This document shows positions 17,530 through 26,338 of a stretch of DNA of 45,261 nt, one piece after another. Under the pieces are notes generated by a model that saw only the letters and a list, made by a program, of their open reading frames with translations, searched no databases and was not told the origin of the DNA. Source of the stretch: JBLHGU01 sp047615875 (GTDB lineage Bacteria > Pseudomonadota > Gammaproteobacteria > Arenicellales > CAJQKF01); assembly GCA_047615875.1 (NCBI GenBank), contig JBLHGU010000022.1, forward strand, positions 1 to 45,261, given 5' to 3'. The number at the start of each line of letters is the position of its first letter. Within the stretch, counting starts at the first letter, position 1. A program made the translations under genes and the position numbers.

Positions 17530-19110
17530 TTAGCTTGATAATCGTTTGCGCAACAGCTGTTTGTCGATTTTACCTATGGGCAGTCGGGGCAACTCATTAA
17601 GCAATTCGAAAGTTTTTGGAATCTTATAATTTGCCAACTGTTGCCGACACCATTGATCCAGCTCTTCAATTGTTACAGCGCTGCCCGCTACCGGTTCAAC
17701 GAAAGCATAGCCTACTTCGTCATACAGATCGTCACTCACACCCAGTACTGCCGTTAGAGCCACTTCAGGATGCAATTCCAGGGCTATTTCAATTTCTCTC
17801 GGATAAATATTAAAGCCGCCTGATTTATACATTTCCTTTAGGCGACCAACCAGTCGCCAGTTGCCGTCAGCTCTAAGCTCTGCCACATCGCCAGTTTTGA
17901 ACCAGCCATCTTTGGTATAAGCCTCACGGGTAGCCACAGGCTGATTGAAATATCCATTCATTAGCCAACGGCCGCGCGCCTGAATCTCGCCACTTTCACC
18001 AACTTCTGCAACAGATCCATCCATCCTCATTAAACGCAGATTGTAACGTGGCTCGGGTCGACCAATTGAATCCGACAATGTTTCAGCATCCGCATCCAGA
18101 TCAGAATAGGAAGCATAGGCAGTTAGCTCGGTCATGCCGTAAGCAGTGGCTAGAATGGCATCCTTTTTGTGTAACTTTTCAACCAGATGTTGTGGCATCG
18201 GCCCGCCACCCCATATCATATATCGAACAGAACTTAAGTCCGTGTTATCGAATTCCTCATGTTGACTAACCAGATGAAATTGTATGGGTGATTGCAGCCA
18301 AAATGTAATTCGTTCCTTTTCTATAAGTTGTAGAAGATCACCGGCATCAAAGCGATCCTGATAAACCAGGGTTCCGCCAGCCACCAAAGCACAACAGGAC
18401 ATCATGCCAATATTCGCAATGTGATTAATGGGCATATTTTGTAGCACGCGCATATCGGGGTCAGGCCAGCGACTCAGTTCAATGTGGGCACAATGCACAA
18501 GACCAAAGTGGGAGTTCATTGCTCCTTTAGGTTTACCGGTAGTTCCTGAAGTGAAAATTATCACCGCAGAATCATCTGTAACGACTCCATCACGAGCCTT
18601 CTGCCAGTCTTCATCCTGAACGTTCTGGCCCAATTCTAAAAACTCATCGAAACTCTCTCCATAAGAATCCTGCATTCCATCTAGCAGCACTACGTGCTCA
18701 ATACACGAAAACTTAGCCTTCAGATGCTCCAACTCAGATGCGTAAATTCGGCCATCGATTTCAGCAAAAGCAAATACCACCCGAGGCTCAGCTAACTCTG
18801 TGACATGACAAAATTCAGCTAGTTGATAGCGAGGATGCATTCCCATCCAGATAGCACCAATATCCACACAAGCCATCATGACCAGAAAAGACTCCGGTCT
18901 GGGAGAACCCAGAAAGGCAATCCGATCACCACGCTGCACACCGGAGCCAATCAGCGCCTGGCTAATGGCCTTCACGCGATCTGCGAAATCTTTATAAGTA
19001 ATACGCTGGTCCTGAAAGACCAATGCCTCATGCTGGGGTGACTGTTCCCCATGATAAAAGACATACTCACTTATTCGCCCAAACAGCGGGTACTGTTTAA
19101 CCTGATCCAT
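17530..19110 (-). CDS. Acyl-CoA synthetase / AMP-dependent acid-CoA ligase
   Basis: About 526 residues from the ATG at 19110, chosen because GGAGT lies just upstream; an in-frame ATG at 19146 would add 12 unconserved residues. ANL-superfamily motifs are clear. The P-loop-like I-F-T-S-G-T-T-G-K-P-K-G lies near 190, A-Y-G-M-T-E-L near 335, and G-W-F-K-T-G-D-V near 415. The hinge and C-terminal domain follow with G-R-L-K-E-M-Y-K-S-G-G-F-N-I-Y-P-R-E-I-E and the catalytic lysine in P-I-G-K-I-D-K. It activates a carboxylic acid to acyl-AMP and then acyl-CoA. It is divergent from the thioesterase/isomerase fusion gene, about 80 bp away, so the two may share control. Confidence 0.93.
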   Translation of the reverse strand: MDQVKQYPLFGRISEYVFYHGEQSPQHEALVFQDQRITYKDFADRVKAISQALIGSGVQRGDRIAFLGSPRPESFLVMMACVDIGAIWMGMHPRYQLAEFCHVTELAEPRVVFAFAEIDGRIYASELEHLKAKFSCIEHVVLLDGMQDSYGESFDEFLELGQNVQDEDWQKARDGVVTDDSAVIIFTSGTTGKPKGAMNSHFGLVHCAHIELSRWPDPDMRVLQNMPINHIANIGMMSCCALVAGGTLVYQDRFDAGDLLQLIEKERITFWLQSPIQFHLVSQHEEFDNTDLSSVRYMIWGGGPMPQHLVEKLHKKDAILATAYGMTELTAYASYSDLDADAETLSDSIGRPEPRYNLRLMRMDGSVAEVGESGEIQARGRWLMNGYFNQPVATREAYTKDGWFKTGDVAELRADGNWRLVGRLKEMYKSGGFNIYPREIEIALELHPEVALTAVLGVSDDLYDEVGYAFVEPVAGSAVTIEELDQWCRQQLANYKIPKTFELLNELPRLPIGKIDKQLLRKRLSS

Positions 19111-19189
19111 TCCCACTCCACAAAATAAATAATAAAACGGTATCATTACACCACTCCTTTAGTGTAACCCGCTACCCAAAAGACATCCC

Positions 19190-20185
19190 TTGAAATCAAT
19201 TCAATCAGGCATAGAAGCCACACAAATTTTCCACCCTGGCAAACAAGATACTGCGGCTGCAGTAGGAAACCATGGCGTAGATGTAATCGCAACCATTCGT
19301 CTGATTTTATACTTTGAGCAGGCCGCTGGTGATCTGGTACGACCCTACCTGGATGCGGATGAAGTGGGAGTAGGCACCAAGGTAGATGTAGACCATAAGT
19401 CACCTGCTGTTTGCGACCAACCGCTGACAGTGTATGTAAAGTTGATCGCGCAGGAGGGTAAACGTCTGACATTTGAGCTATGGGCCAAACAGGCTGATCG
19501 TATTGTCATGCAGGGCACACATCAGCGCGCCATTGTGCCTATGCGGAATTTTCGTCAGCCGCAAGCATCAACAACAACTCGAAGCATCGATTTCTGGTTC
19601 GACTTTCACAGTCCCTGGTGTTACTTCGCCAGTTATCGCATCGGTGAACTGGCCCGGGCTAACGATTGCACAATTCGCTGGCGGCCGGTTCATCTGGCCA
19701 ACTTAATTGACCGGGTTGATGGTCGACGTCCACTCGAAGCGAATAAGGCCTTTGTAGAGTGGTACACCCAGGATCAGTTTGATACGGCGGAGCAACTAGG
19801 CCTTGCCTTTGATCCTCATAAGGAGTATCCAAAGCGTCCTTCCCGCGCTCTTCGCGCTGCACTATATGCCGCAGAACAAGGTCTGGGAGAGGCTTTCGTG
19901 CAGTACGTTTTGCGTGGATATTGGTCTGAGCAGAAGGATATAACCGATCTCGACTGGTTGGCTGAAATAGCTAATCTGTGCGGACTGGACGATCAGCAAC
20001 TTATTGCCGCTACCAGTGACTCCCATTTCAAGCAGAAGCTTGAAGAAAATCTGGATGATGCCGTCCAGCAAGGTTTATTTGGTCTGCCAGCATTTACTCT
20101 GGAAGACAAACTGTACTGGGGAAATGATCGTATCGATTTACTTCAGAGGCATCTTGAAAAAGATACCCAAGTGATTAGAGCTTAG
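19190..20185 (+). CDS. Fusion of FlK-like hotdog thioesterase and HCCA isomerase/DsbA-like (thioredoxin-fold) domain
   Basis: The 331-residue protein has two domains. Residues 1-120 look like fluoroacetyl-CoA thioesterase (FlK). T35, E43 and H69 sit at the same spacing (8 and 26) as the FlK triad Thr42, Glu50 and His76, within I-A-T-I, F-E-Q-A-A and D-V-D-H. The end R-L-T-F-E-L-W-A and G-T-H-Q-R-A-I-V also fits. Residues 132-320 are a DsbA/2-hydroxychromene-2-carboxylate isomerase domain: F-W-F-D-F-H-S-P-W-C-Y (S141, C144) and G-L-P-A-F (P300, likely the cis-proline). The start is a TTG with no clear ribosome site, yet no better one is in frame. It is divergent from an acyl-CoA synthetase, so hydrolysis of an aberrant or toxic acyl-CoA, perhaps with glutathione, is a reasonable guess. 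Confidence 0.82.
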   Translation: MKSIQSGIEATQIFHPGKQDTAAAVGNHGVDVIATIRLILYFEQAAGDLVRPYLDADEVGVGTKVDVDHKSPAVCDQPLTVYVKLIAQEGKRLTFELWAKQADRIVMQGTHQRAIVPMRNFRQPQASTTTRSIDFWFDFHSPWCYFASYRIGELARANDCTIRWRPVHLANLIDRVDGRRPLEANKAFVEWYTQDQFDTAEQLGLAFDPHKEYPKRPSRALRAALYAAEQGLGEAFVQYVLRGYWSEQKDITDLDWLAEIANLCGLDDQQLIAATSDSHFKQKLEENLDDAVQQGLFGLPAFTLEDKLYWGNDRIDLLQRHLEKDTQVIRA

Positions 20186-20207
20186 ATGCATTTTTTGAGC
20201 CTGGGAA

Positions 20208-23200
20208 TTATTTAGCGAATTCTACAAGCAGCGCTTTCGCAGTAACGTGGTCATTAGCGCAGTCTCCATCTGCGATTATTTCAACTATCGGCTTGAGAAC
20301 CAACACTGCCTCTGTAGTGCGACCCGCTTCATGCTGGAGGCGGGCAAGATCAATCGCCCCGCGTAATTGCCACATCTTGCTGCCCTGCTCCTGGGCTACC
20401 TCTATTGCCCTCTGCAGATGTGACTCTGCACTATGTTGGTCGCCCGCTTCAAGCGCCAACGCACCTTGCAGACGAAAAAGGTCCGACAATACAAGTTTAT
20501 CGCCAGTTTCATCCATCATGGTCTCGGCCATTGAGGCGAGTTCACGTGCCCGATCTCCAAGCCCCAAAGAAAGTGCTAGCCAACCTGCCGCAACCCTGGT
20601 TAGCGGGGTATAAACCTGGGATTTTGTTGATACAAAATGGTTGTCCGCCTCAATGTAAGCCTCAATTCCAGTTGGATCTCCAGCTCCTGCTGCGACAAGA
20701 GATTGCAGAATTGCGGCATAGTCCTGAAATAGATCCATATGGTGCTCTGCAGCGAGAACACTCAACGCACTGGCGTGTCGCTCGCGTGCCGAATCCTGGT
20801 CTGCTATCAAAGCATATAACGCACAGTGCATATGCATATACGCAATCGTATTTGCGTGACCCGTTGCCAATGCAATGCACTCCACAACTAGAATATCTTT
20901 CTCAGCTTGTTGCGTGTAGCCCAGCAAATAAGAATTAATTGCCGAATATATATAGACCGTAACACCGAGATCCTGGCCAAATCGCGCCTCCAGACCCTTA
21001 TGTTTCACTGGATCATAGTAGGATTTAGCACAATCAAGGGATAATTTAGCCTCTGCAAAACTCCCTTGAAAACATAGTCCGACGCCAACTAATCGATTCG
21101 CCACCAGGATTGGTGCGGACTCGGTTGAGTTCTCAACTAATTGACTAATAGCTCTGGCCTGCAGCAAAGCGCCAGCATGCTCAGCACGGACATACATACC
21201 AGCCCAAAGACCATAAAGTACGGAATAACGAAGCGGCGTCTCTCCAATTCGATCGGCCAATAATAATGCATATTCAAAAGCGGACTTGGTTTCGTCAGCT
21301 CCGTAGCCTCTGCTTGAAAGTGAAGTAAAGCCAAGGGGAACTTGCAGGCTTAGTGCACGCTCCAGATCTTCTCGTTTGCCAATTTCTAGTCTTGGCGTTA
21401 TCAATGCTATGGCGTGCTCCAGGTGAGAGATTGCCTCATAATAGGCGGGTCGCGCTAGAGCAGCCTTGCTTGCCACCTCCCATAGATCTATGGCTCGATC
21501 AATTAGACCCGCTGCTTCGGCATGCACAGCAAGCACTTCCGGAATAACATCCGCTTCGGCCTCCAGGGCCGATAAAATACTGACATGAATCTCTCGGCGC
21601 CGCTCCTTCAGCAGGCTCTCATAGGCTGCATCCCGCACCAGCGCGTGTTTGAACAGATAACTTGCCTCTGGTGGCAGTCCGCGTCTATAAATCAATTCAG
21701 ACTTGATCAAACCTTCCAGTGCTGCGCCAAGCTCTTTTTCAGGCAGTGGTGAGATATTTTCCAGTAGCCGATGGTCAAATTCGCGTCCGATACACGCGGC
21801 CATTTGCGCCACCTCTTTTATCGGCTGTAGCCGATCTAGTCGGGCCATCAGACTGTCATGCAAGGTACTGGGAATTGCCAACGTATCCAACGAACCCGCG
21901 AGGACAAATCGATCATCTTGCTCCTTTAACACCTCAGTTTCGATAATCGTCTTGGTCAACTCTTCTATAAACAGCGGCACACCGTCGGTACGAGTAGCAA
22001 TTATCTGCAGTACCTCGTCAGGCAAGGGCTTGCCGCCGGTCAGCTTGTTCACAATCGAGGAAATTTGTTCACCGCCTAAGCGATTCAGGGCAAACCGTGT
22101 CACCAGGGGATGCCCACCAAAGCCATGCTCAAAGCTTGGCCTTGCAGTCGCCAGGATAAATATCTTCTGGTTGGGGATCGAGTCGAGCGCAAGCTCTAGA
22201 AGTTCAAGGGTGGTCGGGTCGATCCAGTGCAGATCTTCAAACACTGCAAGCAGAGGTTTTTCCTGAGCCTGCAGCACAAGTATTTTGATCAATGCCTGCA
22301 TTGTACGAATCCTAACAAGAGCCGGACTCAGGTTTAAGGCAGGATAGCGCTCGCCGAAATCAATACCGAGCAAAGTAGCGATCAGTGCAGAGTTTGCTAC
22401 ATTGATTCCGGCTACCCGCTCCAGCTTTTCCAGACGATCTTTATAGCTATCATTAGCCTGAATCCCAGCGGCATAATTCAACTGCTGGATAACCGGATAG
22501 AACGCACTATCGGTGTGATAGGGTGAACATTGGTAGGTCATGCGGATATGCTTATCCTGGGAGATCTCATCGATCAAGGCCCTGGTAATGCGTGATTTAC
22601 CAATACCCGCTTCCCCGCTGACCAGGACCATCTGTCCCGAACTGGCCTTTGTCCGAACCCAGCACTGACGCATCAATCCTAATTCCTGATCCCTGCCCAC
22701 AATGGGAGTGAGGCTACCGGTCTGGCGCGCCGCAAAGCGGCTCTCCATTCTGGCTTCACCCACTACAGAGTAGGCCTTTACCGGTTCAGAAATCCCCTTC
22801 AAGGTATGCAGGCCTACTGATTCAAGCTCAAAAGAGTTGCCAAGAAGACTCCTGGTCTTCTTAGGCAGCACTAATTGATTCGGTTTGGCAATTCCCTGTA
22901 GGCGGGCAGCAAGATTAGGCGTCTCTCCAACTACAGCGGCCTCTTGTGTCGCACCACTGCCAATCAAATCGCCGACAATCACAACTCCGGTCGCTATGCC
23001 AATTCGTGTTGCAAGTGGCGTTCCTCCGGGCTCTGATAGAATTTTCACGCTTGCAATAATGTCTAACCCAGCATGCACTGCGCGTTCAGCATCATCCTCA
23101 CTAGCTCTGGGCCAGCCGAAATAGCACAACACCCCATCGCCCATAAATTTGGCGACAAAGCCGGCATATCGGGTGACCACTCCGGCTACAGCATTCTGAT

Positions 23201-23585
23201 AACTGGTAATAATATTGCGCATATCTTCGACGTCGATTCTGCCGGCCATCTCGGTTGAGCCAACTAGATCGATAAACATCACCGTCAGATGACGTCTTTC
23301 TGCATCAGAATTCGGAGAACTGGTTTCTACCGGTACAGAAGCGATTTCGGCAGGTTCCGGCGTTACAGATTCAGAGTTGGCAGATTCGGCAACAGGAGAT
23401 GCAGAACTACGCAGATCTTTTATCGCCTCTTTAACTCGACGCCGAGGGCCCACGGGCAATCCAACTTCCTTCAAGTCCTCGTCAGTTAGATAAGGTAGAT
23501 CGCTAAAAGCGATCTCAGCCTCGTTAAAGGCTGAATTATATTTTTCCAATCCCAGCTCAGAAAGCCACTCTGTAATATCTGACAA
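20208..23585 (-). CDS. SAM domain - class III cyclase - AAA ATPase - TPR multidomain signalling protein
   Basis: A 1125-residue protein. Residues 1-65 form a SAM domain (W-L-S-E-L-G-L-E-K-Y then L-T-D-E-D-L-K-E-V-G). A Ser/Pro/Glu-rich linker follows. Residues 95-275 are a class III cyclase domain with D106 (F-I-D-L-V-G-S-T), K146-F-M-G-D150-G and the P-N-L-A-A-R-L-Q segment near 223. Residues 295-600 are an AAA/NACHT-like ATPase with Walker A G-E-A-G-I-G-K-S (324-331) and Walker B L-L-A-V-F-E-D-L-H-W-I-D. The last 500 residues are helical, TPR-like. Relatives are annotated as adenylate cyclases with a predicted ATPase; their ligands are unknown. The start is TTG, supported by GAGAGGG about eight bases upstream. 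It converges with the fusion gene. Confidence 0.9.
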   Translation of the reverse strand: MSDITEWLSELGLEKYNSAFNEAEIAFSDLPYLTDEDLKEVGLPVGPRRRVKEAIKDLRSSASPVAESANSESVTPEPAEIASVPVETSSPNSDAERRHLTVMFIDLVGSTEMAGRIDVEDMRNIITSYQNAVAGVVTRYAGFVAKFMGDGVLCYFGWPRASEDDAERAVHAGLDIIASVKILSEPGGTPLATRIGIATGVVIVGDLIGSGATQEAAVVGETPNLAARLQGIAKPNQLVLPKKTRSLLGNSFELESVGLHTLKGISEPVKAYSVVGEARMESRFAARQTGSLTPIVGRDQELGLMRQCWVRTKASSGQMVLVSGEAGIGKSRITRALIDEISQDKHIRMTYQCSPYHTDSAFYPVIQQLNYAAGIQANDSYKDRLEKLERVAGINVANSALIATLLGIDFGERYPALNLSPALVRIRTMQALIKILVLQAQEKPLLAVFEDLHWIDPTTLELLELALDSIPNQKIFILATARPSFEHGFGGHPLVTRFALNRLGGEQISSIVNKLTGGKPLPDEVLQIIATRTDGVPLFIEELTKTIIETEVLKEQDDRFVLAGSLDTLAIPSTLHDSLMARLDRLQPIKEVAQMAACIGREFDHRLLENISPLPEKELGAALEGLIKSELIYRRGLPPEASYLFKHALVRDAAYESLLKERRREIHVSILSALEAEADVIPEVLAVHAEAAGLIDRAIDLWEVASKAALARPAYYEAISHLEHAIALITPRLEIGKREDLERALSLQVPLGFTSLSSRGYGADETKSAFEYALLLADRIGETPLRYSVLYGLWAGMYVRAEHAGALLQARAISQLVENSTESAPILVANRLVGVGLCFQGSFAEAKLSLDCAKSYYDPVKHKGLEARFGQDLGVTVYIYSAINSYLLGYTQQAEKDILVVECIALATGHANTIAYMHMHCALYALIADQDSARERHASALSVLAAEHHMDLFQDYAAILQSLVAAGAGDPTGIEAYIEADNHFVSTKSQVYTPLTRVAAGWLALSLGLGDRARELASMAETMMDETGDKLVLSDLFRLQGALALEAGDQHSAESHLQRAIEVAQEQGSKMWQLRGAIDLARLQHEAGRTTEAVLVLKPIVEIIADGDCANDHVTAKALLVEFAK

Positions 23586-23803
23586 ATTCTGTCCCTCTCA
23601 AGGAACGATGTTCATAATTCTGTCCGAAATGCATAAGCCCAAATAAATTGAGTAATTTCGCCTATACCCATGCTATTTCGTACTCGGGTAATCAGTTCGG
23701 CATGATGTTTAATAATTTTAAAGCCTATATTACATCTCAAGCCGATAATTCTTCCAGAAATAGCTACAGACTAAGCATTATCAATTCGGCACAATAAGGC
23801 AAT

Positions 23804-24970
23804 ATGAATAATCACACCGAATCTAATTGGCGCAACCTGATTGCAGCCTGTGCTGCTATAACCGTATTCGGTTTCGCCTTTGGCACTACTTATCCACTGT
23901 TGTCCCTATTGCTTGAGGATCGCGGCATATCGACGAATATGATCGGCATCAATGCCGCCATGATGCCCATCGGGATCTTGCTATTCTCAGGCGTTATACC
24001 GATTATTTCGCAACGCTACGGTTCTCGAATTGTGGCCATATTAGCCGCACTGATCACCGCATTTCTGGTTTTGGGTTACAAGATATTCGACAGTCTGGAA
24101 GCCTGGTTTATTCTTCGTCTGCTTCAGGGCATGTCGATTTCAACATTGTTTGTGTTAAGTGAGGCGTGGATTGTGCAATTTTCCAGCGATCAGCATCGCG
24201 GTCGCATTGTAGCAATCTATGGCAGCATTCTGGCCGCCAGTTTTGGGGCGGGCCCTGCCCTGATCGGCTGGATTGGCATTCATGGCTGGGCACCTTTCAT
24301 TATTGGTTTTATCGTTGTACTGGCGGGTGTTGTGCCTTTGTTTTATATCGATGAATCCAAGTCGCCGGCTGCGGAGGAGACTGCCGCATCCAGCATCATG
24401 TCTTTTATGCCCAAGGCGCCGACTTTGCTACTCGCCGTAGTCATATTCGGTATCTATGACGCTGCGGTACTTTCATTACTCCCTATATATGGACTTCAAA
24501 GTGGGCTAGACCTTCCCACCGCGGCAAATGCCCTGACCGCGCTGATCGTAGGTAACGTGATTTTTCAGTTCCCCATTGGCTGGTTGGCCGACAAATACCC
24601 CAAGCGTTTGATCCTCGGTTGCTGCGCCGGATTGACTGCTGTTTTTATGGCGATGCTGCCCTGGGTAATAGGTAAACCCTTGATGTGGCCGGTGTTAATT
24701 TTAGCTGGCACATTCGGCTATGGCATTTATTCCGTATCTCTGGCTGCCCTTGGCGACCGATTCAGAGGACAGGAACTGGTTACTGGATCATCCGCTTTCG
24801 CCGTCATGTGGGGAATAGGCGCGCTGGTTGGATCGGTTGGTGGTGGGTTATCGATGCAAATTTTTGGGCTGCATGGACTGCCCTTCTTCATTTGCGTTAC
24901 TTATTTGATTCTATTAGTTTTTCTGTTGCTAAGAACCTGGTCATTGTGGGCCAATAAGAAAATAGCATGA
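23804..24970 (+). CDS. Major facilitator superfamily transporter
   Basis: A 388-residue protein with twelve predicted membrane segments. The MFS loop 2-3 motif region (I-S-Q-R-Y-G-S-R) is near 70, and the second-half counterpart L-A-D-K-Y-P-K-R is near 265. Another typical stretch, F-I-L-R-L-L-Q-G-M-S, lies near 104. The sequence resembles the small YcaD/sugar-efflux-like branch, but no substrate can be given. Its last four bases (ATGA) overlap the start of the lipase gene, so the two are translated together. It is divergent from the SAM-cyclase gene across about 220 bp in which I saw no clear element. Confidence 0.86.
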   Translation: MNNHTESNWRNLIAACAAITVFGFAFGTTYPLLSLLLEDRGISTNMIGINAAMMPIGILLFSGVIPIISQRYGSRIVAILAALITAFLVLGYKIFDSLEAWFILRLLQGMSISTLFVLSEAWIVQFSSDQHRGRIVAIYGSILAASFGAGPALIGWIGIHGWAPFIIGFIVVLAGVVPLFYIDESKSPAAEETAASSIMSFMPKAPTLLLAVVIFGIYDAAVLSLLPIYGLQSGLDLPTAANALTALIVGNVIFQFPIGWLADKYPKRLILGCCAGLTAVFMAMLPWVIGKPLMWPVLILAGTFGYGIYSVSLAALGDRFRGQELVTGSSAFAVMWGIGALVGSVGGGLSMQIFGLHGLPFFICVTYLILLVFLLLRTWSLWANKKIA

Positions 24971-25839
24971 CTAAATTTGATGCTAGTTGGAGCGCATTAC
25001 TCAGCCCGCAGAACTCTGATCTGTTGTTTGATTTTGATCCACTACCGGAACGAAACTTCACTACTCCAGTCTTCGACCTGTCGGTTGCCTGGTGGATGGC
25101 AGCGTTATGCCATACATCTTACCTCGAACCATCAGATACAGAGGATTTGCGGGATAAAAATCGCAATACCGAGCTTGGCAGGCAAGACTTTCTTGAGCTG
25201 TACTCGTTTGATCAGGGAGCCATACAGGGCATGCTGGTAGATTGTGGCAAAGTTTACGTACTGGCTTTCCGTGGTACAGATACACTTAAAGACTGGACCA
25301 CAAACCTGCAGGTACAACAAAGCCCATGGCCCGGTGGCGGTCTGGCTCATAAAGGCTTTGTGCAGGCATTTAATGATATCGCTCAGGAACTGATCAAACA
25401 AAGAGGCGTCTTTAGAGATAAACCCTGGATTATTACTGGCCACAGTCTAGGGGCTGCTCTAGCCATTCTTTCATCGCAGATAATTGGTCCGTTAGGGATT
25501 TATTGTTTTGGATGCCCCAGATTGGGTGATACAGCTTTTGTAGATTCCTTTTCAAACCAACGCATCTATCAAATCATCCACAATCGAGATCTGGTGTCTA
25601 CTATCCCAGCGGATTTCGGCGAGTGGGAATTTAAGAAACCTGGAACAAAATACTTACTTGAGGGCAAACAAATTATTGCTAATCCGGACGAGTCCGAATT
25701 AACCGCCGGAACTTTAGATTTGTCCCTGGCACTCGATCGGCTGAGTAAAATTCACAAATGGAAAGATCCTGTTCAGGACGTATCTGATCATGCCATTATA
25801 AATTATCTCGCCGCGCTGGAATTGAATCTCGCCAAATAA
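24967..25839 (+). CDS. Class 3 lipase (alpha/beta hydrolase)
   Basis: A 290-residue Lipase_3 family protein. The nucleophile elbow G-H-S-L-G carries S160. D208 in N-R-D-L-V-S and H275 in S-D-H-A-I complete the likely triad. The oxyanion segment A-F-R-G-T-D-T-L-K-D-W at 100-110 is typical of the family. There is no evident signal peptide, so it may act in the cytoplasm or be cell-associated. It is coupled to the MFS gene by a 4-bp ATGA overlap. The natural ester is unknown. Confidence 0.9.
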   Translation: MTKFDASWSALLSPQNSDLLFDFDPLPERNFTTPVFDLSVAWWMAALCHTSYLEPSDTEDLRDKNRNTELGRQDFLELYSFDQGAIQGMLVDCGKVYVLAFRGTDTLKDWTTNLQVQQSPWPGGGLAHKGFVQAFNDIAQELIKQRGVFRDKPWIITGHSLGAALAILSSQIIGPLGIYCFGCPRLGDTAFVDSFSNQRIYQIIHNRDLVSTIPADFGEWEFKKPGTKYLLEGKQIIANPDESELTAGTLDLSLALDRLSKIHKWKDPVQDVSDHAIINYLAALELNLAK

Positions 25840-26079
25840 CCAATTAATCACAAAATTTAACTGATTTGTAGTAGGAAAAAATAACCGAAAAATTGCCATC
25901 AAACCCGGCATACGGACCGTCAGTCGGGAATGTCGAACATATACTCTGGTAATTGGCTTTTTTTAGTGTTGTCAATGCACAATTAGTGGTTATAGAATAC
26001 GCTCGAAAGTGATGTCTAAATGCCACTGTCAAAACCTAAACAAAACAAAAAATCAAGTAGTATATTTTTACTTTTACCG

Positions 26080-26109
26080 TTGACCACCACAACATATAGG
26101 GTTTATTCT
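26080..26109 (+). promoter_or_regulatory. Putative sigma-70 promoter of nrdJa-nrdJb
   Basis: TTGACC (26080-26085) and TATTCT (26104-26109) are separated by 18 bp. The first NrdR-like box fills the spacer and the second covers the expected start point near 26116. That geometry suits repression of this promoter. The match is by eye. Confidence 0.55.
26087..26102 (+). promoter_or_regulatory. NrdR box 1 upstream of nrdJa
   Basis: The 16-bp site matches the NrdR palindrome (ACAC-W-ATATAT-W-GTGT, as I recall it) at 13 of 16 positions. NrdR is the ATP/dATP-sensing repressor of ribonucleotide reductase genes and binds paired boxes about three helical turns apart. This box and the next start 32 bp apart and lie ahead of a ribonucleotide reductase gene. 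Confidence 0.75.
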
Positions 26110-26118
26110 TACCACTGT

Positions 26119-26134
26119 CACCTACATGTTGTGT
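26119..26134 (+). promoter_or_regulatory. NrdR box 2 upstream of nrdJa
   Basis: A second, weaker site: 11 of 16 positions match the NrdR consensus, with a perfect TTGTGT end. Taken alone it would be poor evidence, but the 32-bp spacing to box 1 is the usual one for NrdR pairs. Confidence 0.6.
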
Positions 26135-26338
26135 TTTAACGATTTACCCCGCAATTTACCTGGGCTGACAAACACCTGCAGCACACGTCAGGTATAACGA
26201 CCAGCACCACACGAGTGCAGCCTTAGGATGGGCTAACGAGCTTTAGTAACCATTCGGCCATAAATTATCAGGCGAGCCGGTCGACATCGCCAATTTGAAT
26301 ACAACATTACAGCCTTAATCCGAGGAGCGCATCGCAAG
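26135..26338 (+). other. Long untranslated leader of nrdJa, no recognised element
   Basis: About 220 bases lie between the expected transcription start and the nrdJa ATG. GAGGAG at 26322-26327 is the likely ribosome binding site. Short complementary stretches (for example around CTAA/TTAG near 26233-26248) could form hairpins, but I cannot match them to a known riboswitch. Upstream, 25840-26079 is AT-rich and holds nothing I recognise. Confidence 0.4.

Noticed and set aside
26135..26338. Cobalamin riboswitch before nrdJa
   Set aside because: The enzyme uses B12 and the leader is long, but I could not find the conserved B12 box or the usual core pairing. An ACCACTG-like string near 26111 lies ahead of the leader, inside the promoter region.
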